Below, piece by piece: positions 9,544 through 18,360 of a stretch of DNA of 64,000 bases; position 1 is the first letter of the stretch, and each line of letters starts with the position of its first letter. The notes under the pieces are model-generated. The model was not told the origin of the DNA. It made no database searches and saw nothing but the letters and a program-made list of their open reading frames with translations. The translations under genes and the position numbers were made by a program. The DNA comes from an uncultured Eubacteriales bacterium (lineage in GTDB: Bacteria; Bacillota; Clostridia; Saccharofermentanales; UBA5734): positions 131,807-195,806 of the forward strand of contig CAILLO010000077.1 of assembly GCA_903835065.1 (NCBI GenBank), in the 5' to 3' direction.

Positions 9544-9671
9544 CGGAAGGTGCGCCGGGGGCGCCGTAAGCTTCAACGGACCGTATCGCGCCGTTCTCGA
9601 CGCTCCCCCGCTGTCTGCTCCCGCAGCCAGCGTCCGCGTTGAACGCGCTGTAGGAACTGGTGCGCCAGGGC

Positions 9672-9700
9672 TTTACAGAACATATGTTCGGGTTTATAAT
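9672..9700 (+). promoter_or_regulatory. SOS promoter with LexA box
   Basis: TTTACA (9672-9677), N17, TATAAT (9695-9700); spacer begins with the perfect palindrome GAACATATGTTC (9678-9689), Bacillus-type LexA box. Confidence 0.82.
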
Positions 9701-9792
9701 GAGGACGTAGAGCCAGTGGATTCAACGAGAGAAGGCCGCGTCCCGCAGTCCCCCTGCGAGCGAGCGGCTTTCCGCATCGAGGAGGGGCTTTC

Positions 9793-11106
9793 ATGGCGAC
9801 CGATGCGTCTTCGCTCGACCTGTTCCAGAGGACCGGCGCCCCGTCCGGCCCGCCGGCCTCCGACCGCGCGATCCTGCACTGCGACCTGAACAACTTCTAC
9901 GCCTCGGTCGAGTGCCTCTACCGGCCCGAGCTCCGCGACAAGCCCGTCGTGGTCTGCGGGAACCCCGAGAAGCGGCACGGGATCGTGCTGGCCAAGAACA
10001 TGCTGGCCAAGCGCTGCGGGATCAAGACCGGCGAGGCGATCTGGCAGGCCCAGTCCAAGTGCCCCACGCTGGTGCTCGTGAAGCCCGACTTCACGAAGTA
10101 CCTCGAGTTCTCCCGCCTCGCCCGCTCCGTCTACGAGGACTACACGGACAAGATCGAGCCCTACGGGATCGACGAGTGCTGGCTGGACGTCTCCGGCAGC
10201 GTCCGCCTGCTCGGCGGCGCGGAGTCCCTCGCGGACCGGATCCGCGAGCGGATCCGGTCCGAGCTCGGCGTGACCGTCTCCGTGGGCGTCTCCTGGAACA
10301 AGGTCTTCGCCAAGCTCGGCAGCGACCTGAAGAAGCCGGACGCCACGACCGCGATCACCCGCGAGAACTTCCACGAGAAGGTCTGGCCCCTGCCCGTCGA
10401 GGAGCTCCTGTTCGTCGGGCGCAGCACCTCCGCGAAACTCCACGGCATCGGGATCGACACGATCGGCCGCCTGGCGCGCCTCGAGCCCGCCTTCCTGCGC
10501 GGCTTCCTGGGCAAATGGGGCGAGTACCTCTGGTACTTCGCGAACGGATACGACGCGGCCCCCGTCGAGCGCGCCGGCGTCGAGGTGCCCGTCAAGGGCG
10601 TCGGGAACAGCATGACGACCCCGCGCGATATCCTGACCGAAGAAGACGCCCGGATCGTCTTCCAGGTCCTCGCCGAGAGCGTCGCCGAGCGCCTGCGCGA
10701 CCACGGCATGCGCGGCCGCACGGTCCAGATCTACGTGCGCGACACGGGGCTGTTCTCGATCGACCGCCAGCTGCAGCTCCCCTCCCCGACCTTCCTCTCC
10801 ACGGAGATCTGCGCGGCGTCGATGCGCCTCCTGCTGGAGAGCTGGACGCCGGGCAAGTCCCTCCGTTCCCTCGGCGTCCGGGTGACCGGCCTCACGCTTC
10901 CCGGCCTGCCGCTCCAGCTCTCCTTCCTGGAGCAGGAGGCCGCCCGCAGCCGCCTCGAGAATCTCGAAGGCACGATCGACGACCTGCGTCGCCGCTTCGG
11001 GCACTACTCCGTCCAGCGCGCCCTGCTGCTCAAGGACCGCGGACTCAATGCCAACCCGATCGAGGAGAACATCATCTACCCATGCGCAAGGTATTCCTCC
11101 ACGTGA
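9793..11106 (+). CDS. dinB: Y-family DNA polymerase (Pol IV)
   Basis: ILHCDLNNFYASVECLYRPELRDKPVVVCG; IEPYGIDECWLDVSGS; GVSWNKVFAKLGSDLKKPD. Confidence 0.95.
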   Translation: MATDASSLDLFQRTGAPSGPPASDRAILHCDLNNFYASVECLYRPELRDKPVVVCGNPEKRHGIVLAKNMLAKRCGIKTGEAIWQAQSKCPTLVLVKPDFTKYLEFSRLARSVYEDYTDKIEPYGIDECWLDVSGSVRLLGGAESLADRIRERIRSELGVTVSVGVSWNKVFAKLGSDLKKPDATTAITRENFHEKVWPLPVEELLFVGRSTSAKLHGIGIDTIGRLARLEPAFLRGFLGKWGEYLWYFANGYDAAPVERAGVEVPVKGVGNSMTTPRDILTEEDARIVFQVLAESVAERLRDHGMRGRTVQIYVRDTGLFSIDRQLQLPSPTFLSTEICAASMRLLLESWTPGKSLRSLGVRVTGLTLPGLPLQLSFLEQEAARSRLENLEGTIDDLRRRFGHYSVQRALLLKDRGLNANPIEENIIYPCARYSST

Positions 11107-11315
11107 ACTGCGAGTTCGAACCGGACGGCGAGGTCCGCCCGGTGAACTTCCTCTGGGAGGACGGCCGACGCTACGACGTCGATCGAATCCTCGACCGGCG
11201 GCGCACCGTGAGCTTCAAGGTCGGCGGACAGGGCATCTGCTACACCTGCCGGGTGCTCGACCGCACGCTCCGGCTGTTCCGCGAGGGCGACCGGTGGTAC
11301 CTGGAGGCGCCGTAG
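11082..11315 (+). CDS. Small conserved protein co-transcribed with dinB
   Basis: MRKVFLHVNCEFEPDGEVRPVNFLWEDGRRYDVDRILDRRRTVSFKVGGQGICYTCRVLDRTLRLFREGDRWYLEAP; starts inside the dinB 3' end (25-nt overlap). Confidence 0.8.
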   Translation: MRKVFLHVNCEFEPDGEVRPVNFLWEDGRRYDVDRILDRRRTVSFKVGGQGICYTCRVLDRTLRLFREGDRWYLEAP

Positions 11316-11357
11316 GGCGAGGCCCGGCGAGCCTCGGCACGGTGCACGCACGGAAAA

Positions 11358-11378
11358 GGGCGCCCCCTCGGGGCGCCC
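11358..11378. terminator. Stem-loop terminator
   Basis: GGGCGCCCC-ctc-GGGGCGCCC between convergent genes. Confidence 0.6.
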
Positions 11379-11409
11379 TCCGCGTCGTCCGGAAGGGGAA
11401 GTCTCCGCG

Positions 11410-13806
11410 TCAGTCAAGGAAGTGCGCGGGCGTCCGCTCGATCTCCCAGATCTCCGAGGCGTAGTCGGCGATGGTGCGGTCCGAGCTGAAGCGGCCGGAC
11501 GCACAGATGTTGCGCCAGCACATGGCGGCCCAGCCCAGGCGGTCCTTGTAGGCGACCGCGGCCTGGTCGTGGACCTTCCGGTAGTCCTCGAAATCGCCGA
11601 GCACGTAGTACACGTCGGCCGGCTGCCAGTTGACGCCGTAGAGCAGCGACGCCTGGAGTTCGTGGAACATGCCCGTGCCGCCGTCGTCCAGCGTCCCGTC
11701 GGTCAGGGCGTCCACGGCGCGCTGAAGGCCCGGGACGTTGTGGTACTGCCACTTCGGGTCGTACACGGAGCGGATGCCGGGGAAGTGCTCGACGCGGGCG
11801 CCGAACACGAAGACGTTCTTCTCCCCGACGGCCTCGACGATCTCGACGTTCGCGCCGTCGAAGGTGCCGAGGGTCAGGGCGCCGTTCATCATGAACTTCA
11901 TGTTGCTCGTGCCCGAGGCCTCGGTGCCGGCCGTCGAGATCTGCTCGGACAGGTCGGCCGCGGGAATGATCCGGGCGGCGGCGCTGACGTTGTAGTCGTG
12001 GATGAACAGGACCTTGATGCGGCCGCGCACGTCGGGGTCGCCATCGACCAGCCGGGCGATCTCGTTGATGAACTTGATCGTCGCCTTGGCGCGGAAGTAT
12101 CCGGGCGCGGCCTTGCCGCCGAAGAGGAACGTGCGGGGGACGAAGTCGGCCTTGGGGTCCGCCTTCAGACGGAAGTAGAGGTCGAGGATGTAGAGCGCGT
12201 TGAGCAGCTGGCGCTTGTACTCGTGCATGCGCTTGACCTGGATGTCGAAGATCGAGTCGGGGTCGACGACGACGCCCTCGCGGGCGAGGAGGAACTCGGC
12301 CAGGCGCTTCTTCTGGACCACCTTGACGGCCAGGAGCTCCTTGAGGACCTTCTTGTCGGTCGCGTGGACGGCCAGAACGGACAGCCGGTCGAGGTCGCGC
12401 ACCCACTCGTCGCTGCCGGCGAGGCGGGTCAGCAACGCGGACAGCTCGGGGTTGCACACGCGCAGCCAGCGACGGGGGGTCACGCCGTTGGTCTTGTTGT
12501 TGAAGCGCTCCGGGAAGACGCCGTACCAATCCTGCAGCGTCTGCTCCTTGAGAATCCGGGTGTGGATCGCGGCGACGCCGTTGACCGAACGCGAGGCGTA
12601 GATCGCGAGCCAGGCCATGCGGATGCGGCCGTCACCGATCGGGGCCATGCGCGCGATCCGGTCCTGCGGCAGCCCGCGGGCGGTCATGTCGGCGCGGAAC
12701 CGGGCGTCGACCTGCTCCACCATGGCGTAGACGTCGGGCAGCAGGACGCAGAAGAGGTTGATGTCCCAGCTTTCGAGCGCCTCGGCCATGATCGTGTGGT
12801 TGGTGTAGGCGAAGATCGCGTTGGCCATGCGGAAGGCCTCCGCGAAATCCAGTCCGCAGTCCTCGGTCATGATCCGCAGGAATTCGGGGATCGCGACGAC
12901 CGGGTGCGTATCGTTGAGCTGGATGCGGTTGTACTTCTCGAAGCCCGCCACGGAGCCGTCGTGGGCGTCGCGGTACTTCCGGACGAGGTCGCGCAGGGTC
13001 GCGGCGGTGAAGAAGTACTGCTGGCGCAGGCGGAGCAGTTTGCCTTCGTGCGTCGAGTCGTTCGGGTAGATCACGCGGCCGATGTCGCTGATCCGGTTGC
13101 GCTGCAGGATCGCGTCGTCGTAGCGCTGCGCGTTGAAGAGCACGAAGTCGAAATCCTGGAGGGGTTCTGGTCTCCACAGGCGCAGCGTGTTGACGTTGCG
13201 GGTGCCGTAGCCCGTGATCGGCATGTCGTGGGGGACCGCCCAGAGCGATACGTCGGGGAACTCGACCAGCACCTTCTCCTCGTCGCGGCGGATCAGCCAG
13301 GGGTAGCCCTTCTCAAGCCAGGGGTCTGGGGTCTCCTTCTGGAAGCCGTCGACGATCGTCTGCTTGAAGAGGCCGTAGCGGTAGAGGATCCCGTACCCGG
13401 TCACGGGCAGGTCGCGCGTGGCGGAGGAATCGAGGAAGCAGGCGGCAAGACGGCCGAGGCCGCCGTTGCCGAGCGCGGCGTCGGTTTCGGCCTCCTCGAT
13501 CGCGGAGAGGTCCTGACCGAGTTCGGCGAGGGCCGTCTTCGCCTCGTCGTAGAGGCCGAGGTTCACGAGGTTGTTGACCAGCGCGCGCCCCTCGAGGAAT
13601 TCGGCGGACAGGTAGTGCGCCTGACGCGTGGTGGCATACGATTCCCTCGTCTTCTGCCAGTCCTCCCCGATCCGGGCCATCACGGCGCGGGACAGGGCCA
13701 TCCAGTATTCGAACGGCGTCGCTTCGGCCGGACCCCGTCCCGCCTCGGCGGTGAGAAAGAGCCGGATATCCGCGCTGAGCGCCTTGCTACGGTCCATGGA
13801 CATCAT
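11410..13806 (-). CDS. glgP: Glycogen/starch/alpha-glucan phosphorylase
   Basis: GNGGLGRLAACFLDS; NNKTNGVTPRRWL; TEASGTSNMKFMMNGALTLGTFDGANVEI (PLP site). Confidence 0.95.
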   Translation of the reverse strand: MMSMDRSKALSADIRLFLTAEAGRGPAEATPFEYWMALSRAVMARIGEDWQKTRESYATTRQAHYLSAEFLEGRALVNNLVNLGLYDEAKTALAELGQDLSAIEEAETDAALGNGGLGRLAACFLDSSATRDLPVTGYGILYRYGLFKQTIVDGFQKETPDPWLEKGYPWLIRRDEEKVLVEFPDVSLWAVPHDMPITGYGTRNVNTLRLWRPEPLQDFDFVLFNAQRYDDAILQRNRISDIGRVIYPNDSTHEGKLLRLRQQYFFTAATLRDLVRKYRDAHDGSVAGFEKYNRIQLNDTHPVVAIPEFLRIMTEDCGLDFAEAFRMANAIFAYTNHTIMAEALESWDINLFCVLLPDVYAMVEQVDARFRADMTARGLPQDRIARMAPIGDGRIRMAWLAIYASRSVNGVAAIHTRILKEQTLQDWYGVFPERFNNKTNGVTPRRWLRVCNPELSALLTRLAGSDEWVRDLDRLSVLAVHATDKKVLKELLAVKVVQKKRLAEFLLAREGVVVDPDSIFDIQVKRMHEYKRQLLNALYILDLYFRLKADPKADFVPRTFLFGGKAAPGYFRAKATIKFINEIARLVDGDPDVRGRIKVLFIHDYNVSAAARIIPAADLSEQISTAGTEASGTSNMKFMMNGALTLGTFDGANVEIVEAVGEKNVFVFGARVEHFPGIRSVYDPKWQYHNVPGLQRAVDALTDGTLDDGGTGMFHELQASLLYGVNWQPADVYYVLGDFEDYRKVHDQAAVAYKDRLGWAAMCWRNICASGRFSSDRTIADYASEIWEIERTPAHFLD

Positions 13807-13865
13807 TCCTCCGTCGGCCCTGCCGGACCTCCCGCCGCACGCGAGCGCCCGACGGTGCAAGGTGC

Positions 13866-13894
13866 AGGGTAACGCAAACGCTTGCCGGGGTCAA
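13866..13894 (-). promoter_or_regulatory. Putative glgP promoter with LacI/CcpA-type operator
   Basis: Minus strand TTGACC (13894-13889), N17, TACCCT (13871-13866); GCAAGCGTTTGC (13885-13874) in the spacer. Confidence 0.45.
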
Positions 13895-13897
13895 TCG

Positions 13898-15085
13898 TCA
13901 AACCGACGACTTTTCCGGACGGGCCTCCGGGGTCCGGGGCTCGACGACCTCGAGACCGTACCGCGCCGCCATGCCCTTGATGTTGTCGACGAGGATGCCG
14001 CGGACGTCCTCGGGGCGGTCGAGGACGGCGAACTTGCCGAACGAGAGAATGTAGCGGACGAGGTCGTAGAGGCTGCCGAAGGTCGCCTTCATCTTCAGGT
14101 GCTGGGAATGCGGCCCGTTGCGGATCCACGCGTGCTCGGAGCGCTCCCCGTGGTCGGTTTCGCAAGCGTTGTACGCGAACCGGCCGAAGACCTCGAACTC
14201 CGCCTCCACCGGCGCCTCGCCGTCGGGTCCCTTGATGCCGGTGCGGGTCAGGCGCTTGTCGGCGGAGTAGCGCTCCTGGGGCGTGAAGGCGTGGTCATGC
14301 AGGACGTCGAGCGACAGGCAGCGCATCGTGGTGATCGTGAACGGCTTGAACCGCATCGTCTTCAGGGGGGCGTCCGCACTGTGCGTCTGCACGCCGCCGA
14401 GATAGTAGGTACCCTCGCGGTAGAACACGAAGTAGGGTTCGACCTGGACGACATCCTTCACGCCCTCGCGGTCGACGTAGTGCATTCGGACAGGGTGGCA
14501 GCCGCGGATCGCCTCGGTGAGGCGCTCGACGTAGTGCCGGGTCATCGTCTCCGGGCGCGGCCGGTGCACGTTGAGGTACAGGATCTCAGGCTCGGCGACG
14601 CGGAACACGCGGCCCTCCTCGTCGATCCGGGCTTCCTCGAACTCGCGGCCCATATGCTTCTTCCGGGAGGTCTCGCTGGTGGAGAGGATGTCGTCGAGCA
14701 GGCCGAGCCAGCGCTCGCGCTCGAGCAGTTCGCCGTGTTCCGCGACGAAGGCGCGGAGCGTCCGGAGGGAGCGGAAGCCCTCCGGCGTGCGGACGCGGAA
14801 TCCGGGCCCGGCGACGGTCTCGTCAATCCAGTAGCCGCGCGACTCCTCCCACCGGATATCGCTCCCCTGGGCGCGCAGGCTCTTGAGGATCGCGTCGAGG
14901 TTGCGGACAGTGACGTCGGCCGCCGCCGCGAGCCGCTCGCGGTTGAGGCACGGGCCGGTCCCGTCCTGTCCGCGCTCCCGGAGCGCCGCGAGCACCCGGA
15001 GACTCTTGGCCATCCGCGTGTCCGGCGCGGTTCCCTCTTCGCGCTTCCTGGCGGGACGTCCCTTCGGCCGCTTGGCGTTCGTCAT
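13898..15085 (-). CDS. WYL-domain-containing transcriptional regulator
   Basis: N-terminal HTH-like region, then EAIRGCHPVRMHYVDREGVKDVVQVEPYFVFYREGTYYLGG and C-terminal DLVRYILSFGKFAVLDRPEDVR. Confidence 0.8.
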   Translation of the reverse strand: MTNAKRPKGRPARKREEGTAPDTRMAKSLRVLAALRERGQDGTGPCLNRERLAAAADVTVRNLDAILKSLRAQGSDIRWEESRGYWIDETVAGPGFRVRTPEGFRSLRTLRAFVAEHGELLERERWLGLLDDILSTSETSRKKHMGREFEEARIDEEGRVFRVAEPEILYLNVHRPRPETMTRHYVERLTEAIRGCHPVRMHYVDREGVKDVVQVEPYFVFYREGTYYLGGVQTHSADAPLKTMRFKPFTITTMRCLSLDVLHDHAFTPQERYSADKRLTRTGIKGPDGEAPVEAEFEVFGRFAYNACETDHGERSEHAWIRNGPHSQHLKMKATFGSLYDLVRYILSFGKFAVLDRPEDVRGILVDNIKGMAARYGLEVVEPRTPEARPEKSSV

Positions 15086-15201
15086 CGTCGCATCCCCCTG
15101 TCGGTGGCCCACATGAACCGATTCTACACTTTACGGTATAATCGAGGCAACTCCGCCGCGCAGGCGGAGAGCCGCCGACGGCCCGAAAGGCAGGTACCCG
15201 G

Positions 15202-16041
15202 ATGACCCTGGACGCAGCCCTCGTCTACGCACTGCTCGGACTCTGCTCCGGAACCCTTTCGTACTTCCTGTTCCTGCGCATGCCCGAGCGCTGGATGCGT
15301 GACGTGGAGCCCGAAGGGGAGGTCGTTCCGCTGCCCTCGCCCCGCCTTCGCTTCTTCCCGCTCGGTCTGGTCTGGATCCTCGTCTGCGCCGGATTGTCGG
15401 TCCAGGCACTGGCCACCCACGGGTCCGGCGTCGTCGCCGTGCTGTGCGCCGTCGCACTGGTCCCGCTGTCGGTCCTGTTCGCCACCGACTGCCTGACCCG
15501 GATCCTGCCGGACCAGGGCGTCGTCGCGCTGGCGGTCGTCGGAGTCGTCCTGTTCGCCCTGGACCTCGTGCCGTCCCTCGCGGGCGCCGTGCCCGGCTCC
15601 CTGTCCGCGGGCACGCCCTGGTATCTCGAGGCGGCGAGCCGCGTCGGCGCCGGCTTGGCCGGCGGTCTGCTGCTGATCGGCGTCGGCTGGATCGGAAGCC
15701 GTCTGTTCGCCGGCGGTCGCGAGGCGATGGGGATGGGCGACGTGAAGCTCCTGGCCGCCGCAGGCCTCGTGTCCGGAATCGTCGGCCTGCTGGCCGTACT
15801 GTTGGTCGCCTTCGTGACCGGCGCCGTCTTCGCAGTCCCGGCCCTGGTCCGCAAGTACGGCCACCGCTCCGAAGAACCGGAGGAGGGGGCGGAAGCCGAT
15901 GCAACCGCCGATGCCGATGCCGCGCCCGTTCCCGACGGCACCATGCCGTTCGGCCCGTTCCTCGTTCTGGGCGTGGTCGCGGTTTTGTTCTTCCAGAACG
16001 TCCTCGCAGGGATCGCCTCCTGGTATCTTTCGCTTTTCTAG
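15202..16041 (+). CDS. Type IV prepilin peptidase-like (A24) membrane protease
   Basis: ATDCLTRILPDQ and GMGDVKLLAAAGL aspartyl motifs; multiple TM helices; no N-terminal CxxC methylase region. Confidence 0.8.
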   Translation: MTLDAALVYALLGLCSGTLSYFLFLRMPERWMRDVEPEGEVVPLPSPRLRFFPLGLVWILVCAGLSVQALATHGSGVVAVLCAVALVPLSVLFATDCLTRILPDQGVVALAVVGVVLFALDLVPSLAGAVPGSLSAGTPWYLEAASRVGAGLAGGLLLIGVGWIGSRLFAGGREAMGMGDVKLLAAAGLVSGIVGLLAVLLVAFVTGAVFAVPALVRKYGHRSEEPEEGAEADATADADAAPVPDGTMPFGPFLVLGVVAVLFFQNVLAGIASWYLSLF

Positions 16042-16102
16042 GTCCGCCCGACCGGCTCCCGAATTGGGACGGCGCTCGCCCGCCCCGGAAAGGATGTCCC
16101 GG

Positions 16103-17152
16103 ATGAAGCACCAGGAGACGCCTTCACGCAGCCGCCCTCCCGACACGCCGCGCGAGCCCGCTCTCGAGCGGGCCCTGCCGGGGAATGCTCTCGCCGACCG
16201 CCACGTCCGGGTCGCGCCCGGCACGCTGCTGATCGTGAACGCCGTGCTCGCGACGGTACTGCAGATCGCCTGGACGTTGATGCCGGACGGCGCCTTCGGA
16301 TTCTCCAAGGCCTCCCTCCAGGGCTTCGCCGTCGCCGCCGCGCTCATGCAGGGTCTCTGCATCCTGCTGCCCACGCTGGTCGTCGCCGGCGGCTACCGCA
16401 TCACGCCGCGCACGATCCTCGGCGCAGGGATGCCCCGTCCGGGCGGCCTCATCCTGGCCGCCGCGGCCGGCATCCCCGCCGCCGTGCTGTTGACCGGCCT
16501 CAACAACGTCGTGATCTACGCCTTCGCGAAGTCGGGCTTCCTCTTCCCCGCCACATCCGCGCCGCGCGTCACGACGTCCGGGCCGGAATCGTGGATCGTC
16601 CTTCTGGTCCTCTCCGTGGTCGTCCCCGGCATCGTCGAGGAGCTCATGTTCCGCGGCCTGATCCAGGGCGCGATGGAGCACTCCGGAGCGCGCGTCTCCG
16701 CGATCGTCCTCCCGGCGCTGGCCTTCGCGCTCTTCCACGCCGACCCGCTCTTCCTGCTCGCACCGTTCGGCGCCGGGCTGCTGCTCGGCGCCCTCCGCCG
16801 ATCGACCGGCGGCCTAGCCGCTCCGATCGCCGCGCACGTCTCCCTGAACCTCACGCTCATCGCGATCCGACCCCTGCTGCCGCAATGGCGCGACGCCGCG
16901 TTCTCCAGCGGGTTCGACGCCGAGTCGCTGCTCGGTGTCTCGCTCCTCGGCGCGATCGTGGCGGCCATCGCGACGGTCCCCGTCTATCTCGCCCTCCGCT
17001 CCCCCGCCTTCCACCGGCGGTCGCCCGCCACGCGCGAAGAAGACCTCGGGCCGGAGCCGAAAGTCTTCCTCGAGTGGCGTTTCCTGCTGGGTTGCCTGCT
17101 GCTGGCGGTCTTCCTCGTCTGGCTCTACTCGTTCTCGCTGGCGCAGGGCTAG
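16103..17152 (+). CDS. CPBP-family intramembrane metalloprotease
   Basis: VVPGIVEELMFRGLIQGAME (EExxxR) and LAFALFHADP motifs, polytopic. Confidence 0.88.
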   Translation: MKHQETPSRSRPPDTPREPALERALPGNALADRHVRVAPGTLLIVNAVLATVLQIAWTLMPDGAFGFSKASLQGFAVAAALMQGLCILLPTLVVAGGYRITPRTILGAGMPRPGGLILAAAAGIPAAVLLTGLNNVVIYAFAKSGFLFPATSAPRVTTSGPESWIVLLVLSVVVPGIVEELMFRGLIQGAMEHSGARVSAIVLPALAFALFHADPLFLLAPFGAGLLLGALRRSTGGLAAPIAAHVSLNLTLIAIRPLLPQWRDAAFSSGFDAESLLGVSLLGAIVAAIATVPVYLALRSPAFHRRSPATREEDLGPEPKVFLEWRFLLGCLLLAVFLVWLYSFSLAQG

Positions 17153-17943
17153 CCGACGGCCTTCGTCAGGGCGTCGTACACCACCTTGGCGAACAGCATC
17201 ACGAGGACCAGCGCGAAGACGGGCTTGATCGCTTTCGCACCCTTCCGGATCGCGATGCCGGACCCGAGCCAGTTGCCGGCGATGCCGCAGGCCCCGGCCG
17301 CGAGACCCGGGACCCAGAGGATCTGCCCCGCTGCGAGGAAGACCGCGAACGCCGCGTAGTTGGAGCTCAGGTTCACGACTTTCGCATTGCCGCTCGCGGT
17401 GCGCAGGCCGAAGCCGAGCACGAGGCTGTGGAGCATCAGGAGGAAGGTCCCGGCGCCGGGACCGAAGAAGCCGTCGTAGAAGCCGATCGTGAGGCCTATG
17501 GCCCCGCAGAGGAACCAGAGCCGGAAGCCGTGGATCTTCGGCTCCCGACGGTCCTCGGCGTCGTCGCCGTTCTTCCGCGTGAGGACGAGGACGGCGGCGA
17601 CGGGGATCATCACGAGCAGGGCGGCGCGGAACCCCTCGGACGGGAGCGCGAGCGCGGCCTTCGACCCGAGGAAGGACCCCGGGAAGGCCAGCGCGGCGCT
17701 GGTCGCGGCGGCGGCGAGGTGGACGCGGCCGTGGCGGAAGTAGCGGATCGTGGACACCGTCGTCCCGAGGGAGGCCGACAGTTTGTTCGTGCCGGCCGCG
17801 AGGTGGGGCGGAAGACCGGCCATCAGGTACGCGGGAATCGACAGCAGTCCGCCCCCTCCGGCGATCGAGTCGACGAAGCCCGCGAGGAAGATCAGGAAGC
17901 AGAGGAGCGCGAGGGTCAGCGGCGGGATCGAGGTCCAGTCCAT
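17149..17943 (-). CDS. TSUP/TauE-SafE family permease
   Basis: FLIFLAGFVDSIAGGGGLLSIPAYLMAGLPPHLAAGTNKLSASLGT; GFYDGFFGPGAGTF. Confidence 0.92.
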   Translation of the reverse strand: MDWTSIPPLTLALLCFLIFLAGFVDSIAGGGGLLSIPAYLMAGLPPHLAAGTNKLSASLGTTVSTIRYFRHGRVHLAAAATSAALAFPGSFLGSKAALALPSEGFRAALLVMIPVAAVLVLTRKNGDDAEDRREPKIHGFRLWFLCGAIGLTIGFYDGFFGPGAGTFLLMLHSLVLGFGLRTASGNAKVVNLSSNYAAFAVFLAAGQILWVPGLAAGACGIAGNWLGSGIAIRKGAKAIKPVFALVLVMLFAKVVYDALTKAVG

Positions 17944-18057
17944 CGATTCAGTTCCTTTCCGGAAAGTCTTCTCCATGGTAGCAGAGGAAGGCCCCGTCTG
18001 CTACAATCGGGGGCGGATTCCGGCGCGCGGTCCGCGGGCCGGTCAGAGGAGGTTCCC

Positions 18058-18360
18058 ATGCTGAAGCACATCGTGATGTGGACGTTTCCCGAGCTGGCCG
18101 ATGGCCATACCCGCGCCGAGAACATGGAGCGGGTCCGCGCCGCGTTGATGGCCCTGCCGGCCGTGATTCCCGAAATCCGACTCTTCGAGGTGCATGCGGA
18201 CGTCGGAATCGACGCCAGCGCGTCGACGATGTGCCTGATTTCGGAATTCGAGGACGCGGACGCCCTGCAGCGCTACGCCGTCCACCCCGACCACCGGGCC
18301 GCATCGGCGCTGATCGCCCGGGTCCGGTCGGACCGGGCCGTGATCGACTACAGGGTCTGA
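18058..18360 (+). CDS. Dabb-family stress-responsive protein
   Basis: MLKHIVMWTFPE...FEVHADVGIDASASTMCLISEFEDADALQRYAVHPDH. Confidence 0.85.
   Translation: MLKHIVMWTFPELADGHTRAENMERVRAALMALPAVIPEIRLFEVHADVGIDASASTMCLISEFEDADALQRYAVHPDHRAASALIARVRSDRAVIDYRV

Noticed and set aside
11422-13872. 816-aa plus-strand ORF
   Set aside because: Antisense shadow of glgP.
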